A DNA stretch of 64,000 bases from Bradyrhizobium mercantei (GTDB lineage Bacteria > Pseudomonadota > Alphaproteobacteria > Rhizobiales > Xanthobacteraceae), in the NCBI RefSeq assembly GCF_001982635.1, contig NZ_MKFI01000009.1, forward strand, positions 124,001-188,000. The letters are read 5' to 3'. A model generated the notes under the pieces. That model was not told the DNA's origin, ran no database searches, and saw only the letters and a program-made list of their open reading frames with translations. Shown one piece after another: positions 43,334-51,885 of this stretch (the first letter of the stretch is position 1; each line of letters begins with the position of its first letter). Position numbers and translations under genes: made by a program.

Positions 43334-44215
43334 CTACTCCTGCTTGGCCGCGGCGATCCGTTTCAGCCCAAAATCATAGTTGAGGTGAAAGTGGGAGGTG
43401 TTCGTGACCCGGCCATCTGCTGCGCGTCCGGCCGGATAGCGGACGAACTCGCGAACCAGGCTGTCCTTGACGCCAAACACCACGTCGGAGTCGAGGTACT
43501 TGTCGCCATCGACGAACACATGCGTCACCAGTTGTTCGAACCCGGGCGCGGAGATCATGAAATGCACATGGGCAGGTCTCCAGGGATGCCGACCTTGCGC
43601 TTCCAGCATTTCGCCGACGGGGCCGTTATGCGGGATCGGGTAGGCGGCGGGCTTGATCGACCAGAAATGGAAACGGCCATCGGCATTAGTACGAAACCGC
43701 GCCCGCATCGCGAGATCGCCGATCTTGTCGAGCTGCTGCACGTCGTAATAGCCATTATCGTCGGAGTGCCAGACGTCGACCACGGCATCGGCAAGGGGCC
43801 GACCATCGACCGCCGAGACCGACCCGGTCACGAGCAGCGGATCACCTTCCATGCCGCCGGAGATGTCGTCGCCGACCTGTCTTTCGGGAGCCGCCTGCAC
43901 GAAGAACGGGCCGAGTACGGTGGTCTCCGTCGCGCCTTCGGGAACGGGATGATTGATCGCGTCAACCAGCATGGAGACCCCGAGCGTATCCGAGAGCAGG
44001 ATGAATTCCTGGCGCTTGTCATCGCACATGTGGCCGGTGCGGGTGAGAAAATCGATGCCGTACTCCCACTCCTTCTGGGTCGGACGCACCTCGCGCACAA
44101 AGGCATGGAGGTGGCGAACTAAGGCTTCGCTGATCTGCCTGACGCGCGGATCGCTCGCGCCGGCGATCCGCGCCAGCACCGCATCGGTAATTGTATTCTC
44201 GTCGAAATTACGCAT
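43334..44215 (-). CDS. Intradiol dioxygenase, probable hydroxyquinol 1,2-dioxygenase
   Basis: A non-heme Fe(III) intradiol ring-cleavage dioxygenase of 293 residues. Iron ligands fit Tyr156 or Tyr157 (DNGYYDVQ), Tyr192 (AAYPIPHNGP), His216 and His218 (RPAHVHFM). The N-terminal linker helices and YPIPHNGPVGEML are typical of hydroxyquinol 1,2-dioxygenases, rather than of catechol enzymes. The start MRNFDENTITDAVL lies within a longer frame. It cleaves 1,2,4-trihydroxybenzene to maleylacetate, and the next gene upstream encodes the matching maleylacetate reductase, so the pair is functionally consistent. Leftward operon with the reductase and a Dabb protein. Confidence 0.9.
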   Translation of the reverse strand: MRNFDENTITDAVLARIAGASDPRVRQISEALVRHLHAFVREVRPTQKEWEYGIDFLTRTGHMCDDKRQEFILLSDTLGVSMLVDAINHPVPEGATETTVLGPFFVQAAPERQVGDDISGGMEGDPLLVTGSVSAVDGRPLADAVVDVWHSDDNGYYDVQQLDKIGDLAMRARFRTNADGRFHFWSIKPAAYPIPHNGPVGEMLEAQGRHPWRPAHVHFMISAPGFEQLVTHVFVDGDKYLDSDVVFGVKDSLVREFVRYPAGRAADGRVTNTSHFHLNYDFGLKRIAAAKQE

Positions 44216-44262
44216 GAGGCCTCCACGGAACAAAGGTCGGGGGGAAGGGGGCGTCCAGGGGT

Positions 44263-45342
44263 TCAGACGGCGGTGCTGGCCGTCGTCGGCGGTTCGCCCG
44301 ACCAGGCGCGGGCGATCAGGTCGCGGATGGCGTTGCGCTCGAGGGGGCGCGGATTCCAATAGGCGTTCGTCACCGCGAGGTCGGCCGCCTTGTCGATGCC
44401 GTCCTCGGGCATGCCGAGGTCGCGAAGCGTGAGCTTGGCGCCAAGCCGTCGTGCGAGATCGTAGAGGCCGCGGGCTGCATCGCTCAAGCCCATCGCCCGC
44501 CCAATGCGCGTCATCGCGTCAGGTGCGGCCGGCGCGTTGTAGGCCAGTACGTGCGGAAGCACGATGCTGTGCGTCTCCGCATGCGGCAGGTCGAACGTAC
44601 CGCCGAGCGTATGGCAGAGCTTGTGATGCATCGCCATGCCGACGGCGCCGAGGCACACGCCGCAAAGCCAGGCGCCATAGAGCGCCTCGCTGCGCGCTTC
44701 CCGATCGCCGGGCTTTTCGGTGATGCCGGGCAGGGCATGGGTGAGGGCGCGGATGCCTTCTTCCGCCATCAGCGAGGTCACGGGATTGGCGTCGCGTGCG
44801 TAGAGGGCCTCTACAGCATGTGCGATCGCATTGATGCCGGAGGTAACGGTCAGGGCGACGGGCAGGGTGAGCGTAAGGTCCACGTCGTAGATCACGGTCT
44901 CCGGCAGCACCGCCGAGTTCCGTACCGTGGTCTTCAGGCCATTCTCGGTCTGGCCGAGGATCGGCGTCATCTCCGAGCCGGCATAGGTTGTAGGAATGCA
45001 GAGCTGATTGACGCCGGTCCGCAAGGCGAGCGCCTTGCCGAGACCGGTGGTCGATCCGCCTCCGAGGGAGACGACACAGTCGGCCTCGCACGCCTTCATC
45101 GCGGCGAGCGCCTGTTCGGTGACCTCGACCGGTGTGTGCATGGTGGCGCCGGAAAACAAGCCGGCATAGAGCGGACCGAGCGTTGCGCCCAAGCTCTTGC
45201 CCTGCGCTTCCTGCTGCGGCGTGGTCAGCACCAGGGCACGCCTGCCGCCGAGCCGCTCGACCTCAGTCTTGGCATCGGCAACCGCGCCGCTGCCGAACAC
45301 GACGCGGCAAGGCAGAGTTTCAAGGGTGAACGAGGGGATCAT
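44263..45342 (-). CDS. Maleylacetate reductase (iron-containing alcohol dehydrogenase family)
   Basis: Reduces maleylacetate to 3-oxoadipate with NAD(P)H. A 359-residue member of the group III alcohol dehydrogenase-like family. The nucleotide-binding GGGSTTGLGKA lies near residues 94-104. IPTTYAGSEMTPI and the histidine-rich HKLCHTLGGTFDLPHAETH are typical of maleylacetate reductases. It is encoded just upstream of the hydroxyquinol dioxygenase in the same leftward operon, and its start overlaps the stop of the Dabb gene by 23 bp. Product 3-oxoadipate would enter the TCA cycle through genes not present here. Confidence 0.92.
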   Translation of the reverse strand: MIPSFTLETLPCRVVFGSGAVADAKTEVERLGGRRALVLTTPQQEAQGKSLGATLGPLYAGLFSGATMHTPVEVTEQALAAMKACEADCVVSLGGGSTTGLGKALALRTGVNQLCIPTTYAGSEMTPILGQTENGLKTTVRNSAVLPETVIYDVDLTLTLPVALTVTSGINAIAHAVEALYARDANPVTSLMAEEGIRALTHALPGITEKPGDREARSEALYGAWLCGVCLGAVGMAMHHKLCHTLGGTFDLPHAETHSIVLPHVLAYNAPAAPDAMTRIGRAMGLSDAARGLYDLARRLGAKLTLRDLGMPEDGIDKAADLAVTNAYWNPRPLERNAIRDLIARAWSGEPPTTASTAV

Positions 45343-45661
45343 GTGCCGGCCCTTGCGAGGGGTAGTCGACCTGGAAGCGGCCGATCCGCAAATCGCCCAA
45401 CGCCTCGCGCACGCGCAGATGTTCCGGATGGTTGGCGTAAGCCTTCAGTGCCGCGCTGTCGGTGAATTCGGAGATCAGTACCACGTCACACGCATAGTCG
45501 ACGTTGCTAACGTCGATGCCGACTTCGATATGAGTAAGCCCATCGATCCGGCCCTTGAGATCTTCAAACAGGGTCTTGACCCTCGAGCGTGCTTCGGCGC
45601 GCTCCTCTGCGGTTTCCCCGCGCAACCGCCACATCACGATGTGCCTGATCGGGGCCGACAT
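45320..45661 (-). CDS. Dabb-domain (stress-responsive alpha-beta barrel) protein
   Basis: A 113-residue single Dabb domain, opening MSAPIRHIVMWRL with the conserved His of the family and the C-terminal YANHPEHLRV signature. Dabb proteins form dimeric barrels related to antibiotic monooxygenases and some act as aromatic isomerases or chaperone-like factors in catabolic operons. It is the first gene of the hydroxyquinol operon, divergent from a LysR gene by 106 bp and overlapping the maleylacetate reductase gene. The precise role is unknown; a decarboxylating or isomerising accessory step in hydroxyquinol breakdown is only a guess. Confidence 0.82.
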   Translation of the reverse strand: MSAPIRHIVMWRLRGETAEERAEARSRVKTLFEDLKGRIDGLTHIEVGIDVSNVDYACDVVLISEFTDSAALKAYANHPEHLRVREALGDLRIGRFQVDYPSQGPAHDPLVHP

Positions 45662-45767
45662 TTTCGATTTCCTCGCCTGTTTGTTCTCTCCGAGACCAAC
45701 ATTTTGCCTTGCAGAAATCGGAAATAAAGGCCAAAGGGCGCAAGTCTCTTTTCCGCCTAGTGCAAAA

Positions 45768-46745
45768 ATGGACCGTCTTCTCCAACTTGAGGTCTTCTCG
45801 AAAACGGCCGAGCTCGGCAGCCTCTCAAAGGCCGCCGAGACCTTACGGATGTCGAACGCGGCGGCGAGCCGACACCTCAGCGCGCTGGAGGAGCGGCTCG
45901 CGGTCCGGCTGATCGAGCGCAATACACGCCGGCAATGGCTGACGGAGGCGGGCCACGAGTTCTTGCAGCGTTGCAGCACGCTTCTGAACGAACTTGCCGA
46001 AGCCGAAGGCGCCGTCTCGGACCGCGCGCTGTCGCCTAACGGCATGTTGCGCGTCACGAGTTCGCTGTCCTTTGCGATGATCTATCTGGCGCCGATGCTG
46101 CCAGCCTTCCGCGCGCTCTATCCGAAGCTCTCCGTGCAGATCATCGCCGCCAATCGCTATCCCGATTTCATCGAAGCGGGGATCGATGTCGCGATCCGCA
46201 CCCGCGAGCAGGAGCCGGACTCCAGCATCGTCGTCCGTCGCATCGGTCAGATGCGGCGCGTGCTCGCGGCGGCGCCCGCTTATCTAGCAAGGCGTGGACG
46301 GCCTGAGCATCCGGCCGATCTCGCCCGCCACGACATGCTGATTTATAACCATGCCAATGACCCTTATTCGCTGCGCCTCAGCAAGGGCAGTGCGGCCGAG
46401 ACCGTTCGCATTGCGCCGACTCTCGACAGCAATGACGGCCAAGTGATCCGCGCCGCCGCGCTTGCGGGCCTCGGCATCCTGATCCAGCCGCTTTATATCG
46501 TGCAGGGCGACATTCTGGCCGGACAATTGATGCCGCTCCTGGTGGACTGGGAGCTGCCCTTGCTCACCATGAACATCGCCTACCAGAACCGCGTCAGGTT
46601 GCCCGCCAAGATCAGGGTGTTTTCCGATTTTCTGGTCAATCACATCCGCGAGCACTCGCACGCAAGGATCTGGATGGACGCAACGAGGCAGACGACGCAC
46701 ACTCCTTCCAATTCCGGCCGTTCGATTCGAAAGCAGAACCCTTGA
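45768..46745 (+). CDS. LysR-family transcriptional regulator of the hydroxyquinol operon
   Basis: A 325-residue LysR regulator with helix-turn-helix GSLSKAAETLRMSNAAASRH (about residues 16-35) and an effector domain. The sequence resembles the PecT/DhmR-like branch of LysR proteins (short helix start MDRLLQLEVFSKTAEL). The ATG at 45768 is preferred over longer starts, which would run into the divergent promoter. It faces the Dabb - maleylacetate reductase - dioxygenase operon, its likely target. Its stop overlaps the TTG start of the MarR gene (TTGA), so the two regulators are co-translated. Confidence 0.9.
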   Translation: MDRLLQLEVFSKTAELGSLSKAAETLRMSNAAASRHLSALEERLAVRLIERNTRRQWLTEAGHEFLQRCSTLLNELAEAEGAVSDRALSPNGMLRVTSSLSFAMIYLAPMLPAFRALYPKLSVQIIAANRYPDFIEAGIDVAIRTREQEPDSSIVVRRIGQMRRVLAAAPAYLARRGRPEHPADLARHDMLIYNHANDPYSLRLSKGSAAETVRIAPTLDSNDGQVIRAAALAGLGILIQPLYIVQGDILAGQLMPLLVDWELPLLTMNIAYQNRVRLPAKIRVFSDFLVNHIREHSHARIWMDATRQTTHTPSNSGRSIRKQNP

Positions 46746-47209
46746 GAACCAAGACATCCGGTACGGCGTGGCGACATGCCAATGTCGGTCGCCTGCTCAA
46801 CAATGCGGTGCGGCGTTTCGAGGCACGTGTGCTCGAGCTGATGGGCGAGAGGGGACACGTCGAGACGCGTATCGCCCATGTCAGCCTGACCCGCAATCTC
46901 GACGTGGAGGGGACGCGGCTGACCGAGCTCGCCCGGCGAGCTTCGATGAGCAAGCAGGCGATGGGCGAGCTGGTCGATCAATGCGCCGAGCTTGGGTTGG
47001 TGGATCGCGTGGCGGACCCGAGCGATCGGCGCGCGCGCATCGTCATGTTCACGCCGGCGGGCCGCAAGTGGCTCGACGCCTTCCGCGATGCGGTCGACAT
47101 CGCCGAGCAGGAAATGCGCGCCGAGCTCGGCAAGCCAACGATGGACGCGATCCTGAAGGGACTGGTGGTCTATGGCGCGCAGTTCGACACGCTCGATGAC
47201 CTCAGTTAG
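46742..47209 (+). CDS. MarR-family transcriptional regulator
   Basis: A 155-residue MarR protein with winged helix LTELARRASMSKQAMGELVD and the wing DPSDRRARIVMFTPAG. It starts with TTG, overlapping the LysR stop codon, so translation is coupled. The next gene, a flavin phenol hydroxylase, begins within 70 bp, with an inverted repeat in between. A repressor of the hydroxylase-transporter-dehydrogenase operon is the simplest role. In rhizobial resorcylate clusters a MarR-type regulator plays that part, which supports the pathway reading. Confidence 0.88.
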   Translation: MRTKTSGTAWRHANVGRLLNNAVRRFEARVLELMGERGHVETRIAHVSLTRNLDVEGTRLTELARRASMSKQAMGELVDQCAELGLVDRVADPSDRRARIVMFTPAGRKWLDAFRDAVDIAEQEMRAELGKPTMDAILKGLVVYGAQFDTLDDLS

Positions 47210-47226
47210 TCAGGCTACTTGACGAT

Positions 47227-47247
47227 ATGGTCAGGCGACCTTACCAT
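47227..47247 (+). promoter_or_regulatory. Inverted repeat between MarR and hydroxylase genes
   Basis: ATGGT (47227-47231), 11-bp spacer, ACCAT (47243-47247): a 5-bp half-site repeat with helical-turn spacing. A TTGACG box lies just upstream at 47219-47224. Possible MarR or LysR operator for the hydroxylase gene. Confidence 0.45.
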
Positions 47248-47276
47248 GCAAGATAATGCTGGTAGGGAGAAGCGTC

Positions 47277-48965
47277 TTGGAGACTCATCTGACGGCCTCG
47301 GTGCTCATCGTGGGCGGTGGGCCATGTGGGCTGATGTTGGCCAACGAGCTTGGCCGCCGTGGCGTGTCCGCCGTCCTGGTCGATGAAAAGCCGGGCACGG
47401 CGTTCAATCCGCAGGCCAATGCGACGCAGGCCCGCTCGATGGAGCACTATCGGCGCTTGGGGTTCGCGGACGAGATCAGACGCGAAGGCCTGCCCGCCGA
47501 CTATCCGACCGACGTCGCATATTTCACCCGCTACACGGGCTACGAGCTGGCACGGTTTCAATTGCCGTCATCGTCACGTGCAGGCGAACTGATCAAGGGG
47601 CTGTCCGGCTCCTGGAGCGCCGCCGAACTGCCGCATCGCGTCTCGCAGAAATATGTCGAGGCAGTGCTGCGCCGGCATGCCGAGCGGCTGCCTGGAATCA
47701 AGCTCAACTACGGCCATCGGCTGATCAGCTACGTTGAGGGCGATGACGGTGTCGTCGGCGAGATCGAGCGTCTGGAGGACGGTCACCGCATACAGGTCCG
47801 AGCCGACTTTCTCGTGGGGGCGGACGGGCCGCGCTCGCCGGTCCGGCAGTCGCTTGGGATTGTCTACGGCGGCGAGACGGGAACGCAGCGCGATTTCATG
47901 GGCGGAAGGATGCTTGCGGTCTATCTCCGCTCGCCTGATTTCTACGCAAGCGTCCCGCATGCCAAGGCGTGGATGTACAACTGCTTCAACGGCGACCGCC
48001 GTGCCTTCATGGCATCCGTGAACGGCCGCGATGAATTCGCGTTCCATACCCAGTTCCGGCCAGGCGAAGATGAGGGTGCAATCACCGTCAACGAAGCCAG
48101 GGCCGCGTTCCAGCGCGCTTGCGGCGCGCCGATCGCCTGCGAGGTGCTCTCGTTCCTCACCTGGACCGCAGGTCACGCGTTGGTCGCGAATGGCATGCAG
48201 CGGGGCAGGGTGTTCCTTGGCGGCGATGCGGCGCATCTGTTCACGCCGACGGGCGGTCTCGGCTACAACACCGCGATCGAGGATGCGGTCAATCTCGGCT
48301 GGAAGCTCGCAAGCGCCGTCAAAGGGACGAGCCCTGTTGCACTCCTTGACAGCTATGAGGTCGAGCGGCGTCCGGTGGCGCTGCGCAACACCAATTATGC
48401 GCGCCGCTTCGCAGATTCCCTTGGCCTGTTCGCCCCCGCGTTGGAGATCGAAGACGCCACGGACGCGGGCAGCGACGCGAGACGGACGGCAGGGATCTAT
48501 CTCGAGCAGCACGCCCGTGCCGAATTCAACATTCCCGGTGTCACATTCGGCGGACGTTACGACGGATCACCGATCGTCGTGTCCGACGGCAGCCTGCCGC
48601 CGCCTGATGCTGCAAATGTCTATGTGCCGAGTGCCTGTCCCGGCGGCCGTGCGCCGCATGCGTGGCTGGAGGACGGCGTGTCCTTGTACGATCTGTTCGG
48701 GTTCGAGTGGACGCTGCTCCAGTTCGGCGAGGTCGCGTCCGTTCAAGCGCAACTCGGTGAGGCCGCCCGCGTGCTCGGCGTCGACGTGAAGCTCGTCACG
48801 CTGCCGAAGTCCCTGCGCGACCTCTACGAAGCCGACCTCGCACTCATCCGTCCCGATCAGATCGTGGCCTGGCGCGGCAGTGCCGCACAGGCCGGAACGC
48901 TCGGCCGTGTGCTTGCCCAGGCGCTCGGGCATAGCGCGAGCGGCGGCGCGCGTCTGGCAAGCTGA
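47277..48965 (+). CDS. FAD-dependent phenol-type monooxygenase (resorcinol hydroxylase candidate)
   Basis: A class A flavoprotein hydroxylase of about 562 residues with a C-terminal thioredoxin-like domain, as in TfdB, MhpA and PheA. Motifs: GGGPCG in the N-terminal FAD fold, VGADGPRSPVR, and GGDAAHLFTPTGGLGYNT. An ATG at 47256 would add seven codons, but the TTG at 47277 has AGGGAGA at 6-nt spacing and is more credible. In the context of hydroxyquinol dioxygenase and maleylacetate reductase it probably turns resorcinol (or a similar phenol) into hydroxyquinol. 3-Hydroxyphenylpropionate or chlorophenol hydroxylase are the alternatives. Confidence 0.87.
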   Translation: METHLTASVLIVGGGPCGLMLANELGRRGVSAVLVDEKPGTAFNPQANATQARSMEHYRRLGFADEIRREGLPADYPTDVAYFTRYTGYELARFQLPSSSRAGELIKGLSGSWSAAELPHRVSQKYVEAVLRRHAERLPGIKLNYGHRLISYVEGDDGVVGEIERLEDGHRIQVRADFLVGADGPRSPVRQSLGIVYGGETGTQRDFMGGRMLAVYLRSPDFYASVPHAKAWMYNCFNGDRRAFMASVNGRDEFAFHTQFRPGEDEGAITVNEARAAFQRACGAPIACEVLSFLTWTAGHALVANGMQRGRVFLGGDAAHLFTPTGGLGYNTAIEDAVNLGWKLASAVKGTSPVALLDSYEVERRPVALRNTNYARRFADSLGLFAPALEIEDATDAGSDARRTAGIYLEQHARAEFNIPGVTFGGRYDGSPIVVSDGSLPPPDAANVYVPSACPGGRAPHAWLEDGVSLYDLFGFEWTLLQFGEVASVQAQLGEAARVLGVDVKLVTLPKSLRDLYEADLALIRPDQIVAWRGSAAQAGTLGRVLAQALGHSASGGARLAS

Positions 48966-49041
48966 CCAATTCCCGCCGCATCCGCCATGCGGCTGCGCAA
49001 GCACTAACAATAAAACGACAATAACACCGGAGGAGAAGAAC

Positions 49042-50367
49042 GTGACGACAGGGACACTCGAGGACTATGATAAGCAGGCGGCTGCTGCCACCGGCCCCGA
49101 GCAGACGACGACTAGCCGCAGGCGCATCCTGATCGCCGGCACGATCGGCACGGCGATCGAATGGTATGATTTCTTCATCTACGGCCTGATCGCGCCACTG
49201 GTTTTCGATCAGCTCTTTTTCCCGAAGTTCGATCAGCTTACCGCGACCATCGCGGTCTTCGCGACATTTGCCGTCGGATTTCTGGCGCGCCCGCTTGGCG
49301 GGCTGGTGTTTGGACATTTCGGCGATCGGCTGGGTCGTAGATCCGTCCTGTTGTGCACGCTGCTCATGATGGGACTGGCGACCATGTCGATCGGATTGCT
49401 GCCGACCTACGCCAGCGCCGGTGCGATTGCGACCATCGCGCTTGTCGCCTTGCGCTTCCTTCAGGGCTTTGCGCTCGGCGGTGAGTCGACTGCGGCGATC
49501 CTGATGGCGATCGAAACGGCCCCGGGCGACCGGCGCGGCTTCTCGGCCGCCGTGATCCAGGCCGCAGGGCCGGTTGGCGTCGTGCTCGCCTCGTTTGCCG
49601 CGCTGGCGATTTCGCGGCTGTCGGAGGCGGACCTGCTGTCCTGGGGCTGGCGCGTCCCGTTTCTGATCAGTGCGGTTCTCGTCGCCCTCGGCGTCTACAT
49701 GCGGCTGCGTATTGAGGAGAGTGCGGCATTCCGGGAGGCGGGGAAGGCTGAGGCGGTGCCTGCCGTTGAGGCAGTCAAAGGACACTGGCGGCCGATCCTG
49801 ATCGTCTTTTTCGCAGAAATGGCGCAGACGTCCTATTTCTATCTGACCGCAATCTTCACCATCTCGTTCGCGACGCGCCAGCTTGGCGTCCAAAAGGACG
49901 TGATCACGCAAGCCGTGCTGTTCGCCAATCTCGTCGGCCTCGTCGCGATGCCATTGATTGGTGCGTGGTCCGACCGGATCGGACGAAAACGCCTGTTCCT
50001 GGCTGGCGTCGCGCTCGCAACCATCTCGATGTTCGCGTTCTACGGCGTCGTCGCGAGCCGTGACACGCTGCTGGTAACGGCCGCGGTGATCCTGGCCGCG
50101 GGGCTGATCCATCCTTTGATGTTCAGCACCGAAGGAAGCTATTTCCCCGAACTGTTTCCGACCCGGATCCGCTTCACCGGCGTCTCGATCGGAAAGCAGC
50201 TCGGGACGGTGCTTGGCGGCGGTATTGCGCCGCTTGTTGCCACCAGCCTGTTTGCGCAGACGGGCACCACCTACGCGATCACCGGATACTACGTCGCGCT
50301 CGCGCTGGCGGCGATGATCGCGCTTGGCTTCGCGCAGGAAACCAGCAGATCGCGGCTGCTCGGCTAG
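49042..50367 (+). CDS. MFS transporter, metabolite:H+ symporter (MHS) family
   Basis: An inner-membrane carrier of 441 residues with 12 spans. IEWYDFFIYGLIAPLVF in span 1 and HFGDRLGRRSVL in the loop between spans 2 and 3 mark the MHS group (ShiA, KgtP, ProP), which imports dicarboxylates, shikimate and aromatic acids with protons. GTG at 49042 has GGAGGAGAA upstream. It lies between the flavin hydroxylase and the aldehyde dehydrogenase genes in one orientation. It may take up an aromatic 2-oxo acid such as phenylglyoxylate or mandelate, given the following genes; this is inference. Confidence 0.9.
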   Translation: MTTGTLEDYDKQAAAATGPEQTTTSRRRILIAGTIGTAIEWYDFFIYGLIAPLVFDQLFFPKFDQLTATIAVFATFAVGFLARPLGGLVFGHFGDRLGRRSVLLCTLLMMGLATMSIGLLPTYASAGAIATIALVALRFLQGFALGGESTAAILMAIETAPGDRRGFSAAVIQAAGPVGVVLASFAALAISRLSEADLLSWGWRVPFLISAVLVALGVYMRLRIEESAAFREAGKAEAVPAVEAVKGHWRPILIVFFAEMAQTSYFYLTAIFTISFATRQLGVQKDVITQAVLFANLVGLVAMPLIGAWSDRIGRKRLFLAGVALATISMFAFYGVVASRDTLLVTAAVILAAGLIHPLMFSTEGSYFPELFPTRIRFTGVSIGKQLGTVLGGGIAPLVATSLFAQTGTTYAITGYYVALALAAMIALGFAQETSRSRLLG

Positions 50368-50395
50368 GTCCGGCGTCAGCGCAAGGGAGGTTCTC

Positions 50396-51844
50396 ATGGA
50401 CGTCAATCTTCTCATCAACGGGCATGATCAGGCCGCTTCCGGCGGCAAGTTGTTCGAACGGCGCAATCCGTTGTCGCAAGAACTCGCGAGCCGGGCGGCG
50501 GCTGCGACGGTTTCGGATGCCGACGCCGCGGTGGCGGCGGCCGCTGCCGCACTGTCGGGGTGGTCGGCGCTTGGCCCCAACGCGAGGCGCGGTCTGCTCC
50601 TGAAGGCTGCCGACGTGCTCGAGGCCAAGCGTGATGACTTCGTCAAGATCATGATGGCCGAGATCGGCACGACCGACGTGTGGTCCGGCTTCAACGTGAA
50701 GCTTGCAACCGGCATGCTGCGCGAAGCGGCATCACTGACCACCCAGATCACCGGCGAGGTCATTCCCTCCGACAAGCCGGGGTGCCTTGCGATGTCCGTC
50801 CGGCAGCCGGCTGGCGTCTGCTTGGGGATCGCGCCATGGAATGCGCCGATCATTCTCGGAGTCCGCGCGGTGGCGACACCGCTCGCTTGCGGCAACACCG
50901 TCGTGCTCAAGGCGTCCGAGCTCTGTCCGGGAACACACCGGCTGATCGGTGAGGTGTTTCGCGACGCCGGCTTCCCGTCCGGTGTCGTTAACGTCCTGAC
51001 CAATGCGCCAGCTGATGCCCCGGCCGTCGTCGAACGACTGATCGGCAATCCGGCTGTCAGGCGGATCAATTTCACCGGTTCGACCCGCGTCGGCCGTGTG
51101 ATCGCCGAGCTCGCCGGGCGGCATCTCAAGCCTGTGCTGCTCGAGCTCGGCGGCAAGGCCCCTTTGGTTGTGCTCGATGATGCCGATCTCGATGCGGCTG
51201 TCGCGGCCGTGGCGTTTGGCGCCTTCATCAACCAGGGCCAGGTCTGCATGTCGACGGAGCGGGTGATCGTCGATGAGACGGTCGCCGATCGTTTTGTTGA
51301 AAAGCTTGCGAAGAAAGCAGGCGCGCTTCCGGCTGGTGACCCCCGGTCAGGTCCGGTGGTCATTGGCTCGTTGATTGATGAGGCTCCAGCCAAGCATGTC
51401 ATCGATCTGATCGAGGACGCGATCGGCAAGGGCGCTGTCAGGCTCGCGGGCGGAGAACGTGACGGCACGATCGTCCCGGCAACGGTGCTCGATCGCGTAG
51501 TGCCCAGCATGCGCATCTACGCCGAGGAGAGTTTCGGGCCTGTCGTGTCGGTGATCCGCGCGCGCGGGGTAGACGAGGCGGTGCGGCTTGCCAACGACAC
51601 CGAGTATGGCCTTTCGGCGGCGGTGTTCGGCCGTGATGTTGCGCGGGCGCTGACCGTTGCGCAGCGCATCGAGAGTGGCATTTGCCACGTCAACGGACCG
51701 ACGGTGCATGACGAGGCGCAGATGCCGTTCGGGGGCATCAAGGGATCGGGCTACGGCCGCTTCGGCGGCCAGGCTGGGATTGCCGAGTTCACCGAGTTGC
51801 GCTGGATCACGATCGAGACGCAGCCCCAGCATTATCCCTTCTGA
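50396..51844 (+). CDS. NAD(P)-dependent aldehyde dehydrogenase (benzaldehyde/salicylaldehyde type)
   Basis: An aldehyde dehydrogenase of 482 residues oxidising an aldehyde to an acid. Catalytic Glu250 is in LLELGGKAP and Cys284 in NQGQVCMST. The substrate tunnel and length fit the vanillin / salicylaldehyde / benzaldehyde dehydrogenase group. The ATG has AGGGAGG upstream. It lies 41 bp before the benzoylformate decarboxylase gene, whose product would be an aryl aldehyde, so the two form a decarboxylation-oxidation pair giving benzoate or a hydroxybenzoate. Confidence 0.9.
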   Translation: MDVNLLINGHDQAASGGKLFERRNPLSQELASRAAAATVSDADAAVAAAAAALSGWSALGPNARRGLLLKAADVLEAKRDDFVKIMMAEIGTTDVWSGFNVKLATGMLREAASLTTQITGEVIPSDKPGCLAMSVRQPAGVCLGIAPWNAPIILGVRAVATPLACGNTVVLKASELCPGTHRLIGEVFRDAGFPSGVVNVLTNAPADAPAVVERLIGNPAVRRINFTGSTRVGRVIAELAGRHLKPVLLELGGKAPLVVLDDADLDAAVAAVAFGAFINQGQVCMSTERVIVDETVADRFVEKLAKKAGALPAGDPRSGPVVIGSLIDEAPAKHVIDLIEDAIGKGAVRLAGGERDGTIVPATVLDRVVPSMRIYAEESFGPVVSVIRARGVDEAVRLANDTEYGLSAAVFGRDVARALTVAQRIESGICHVNGPTVHDEAQMPFGGIKGSGYGRFGGQAGIAEFTELRWITIETQPQHYPF

Positions 51845-51885
51845 CTGCGCCATGACATGGCGCGAAGCCTCCAGGAACTCAGTCG

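Noticed and set aside
48844..50418. A 524-codon open frame antisense to the MHS transporter gene
   Set aside because: Charged, repetitive composition typical of the complement of a membrane protein gene; no ribosome site or homology pattern.
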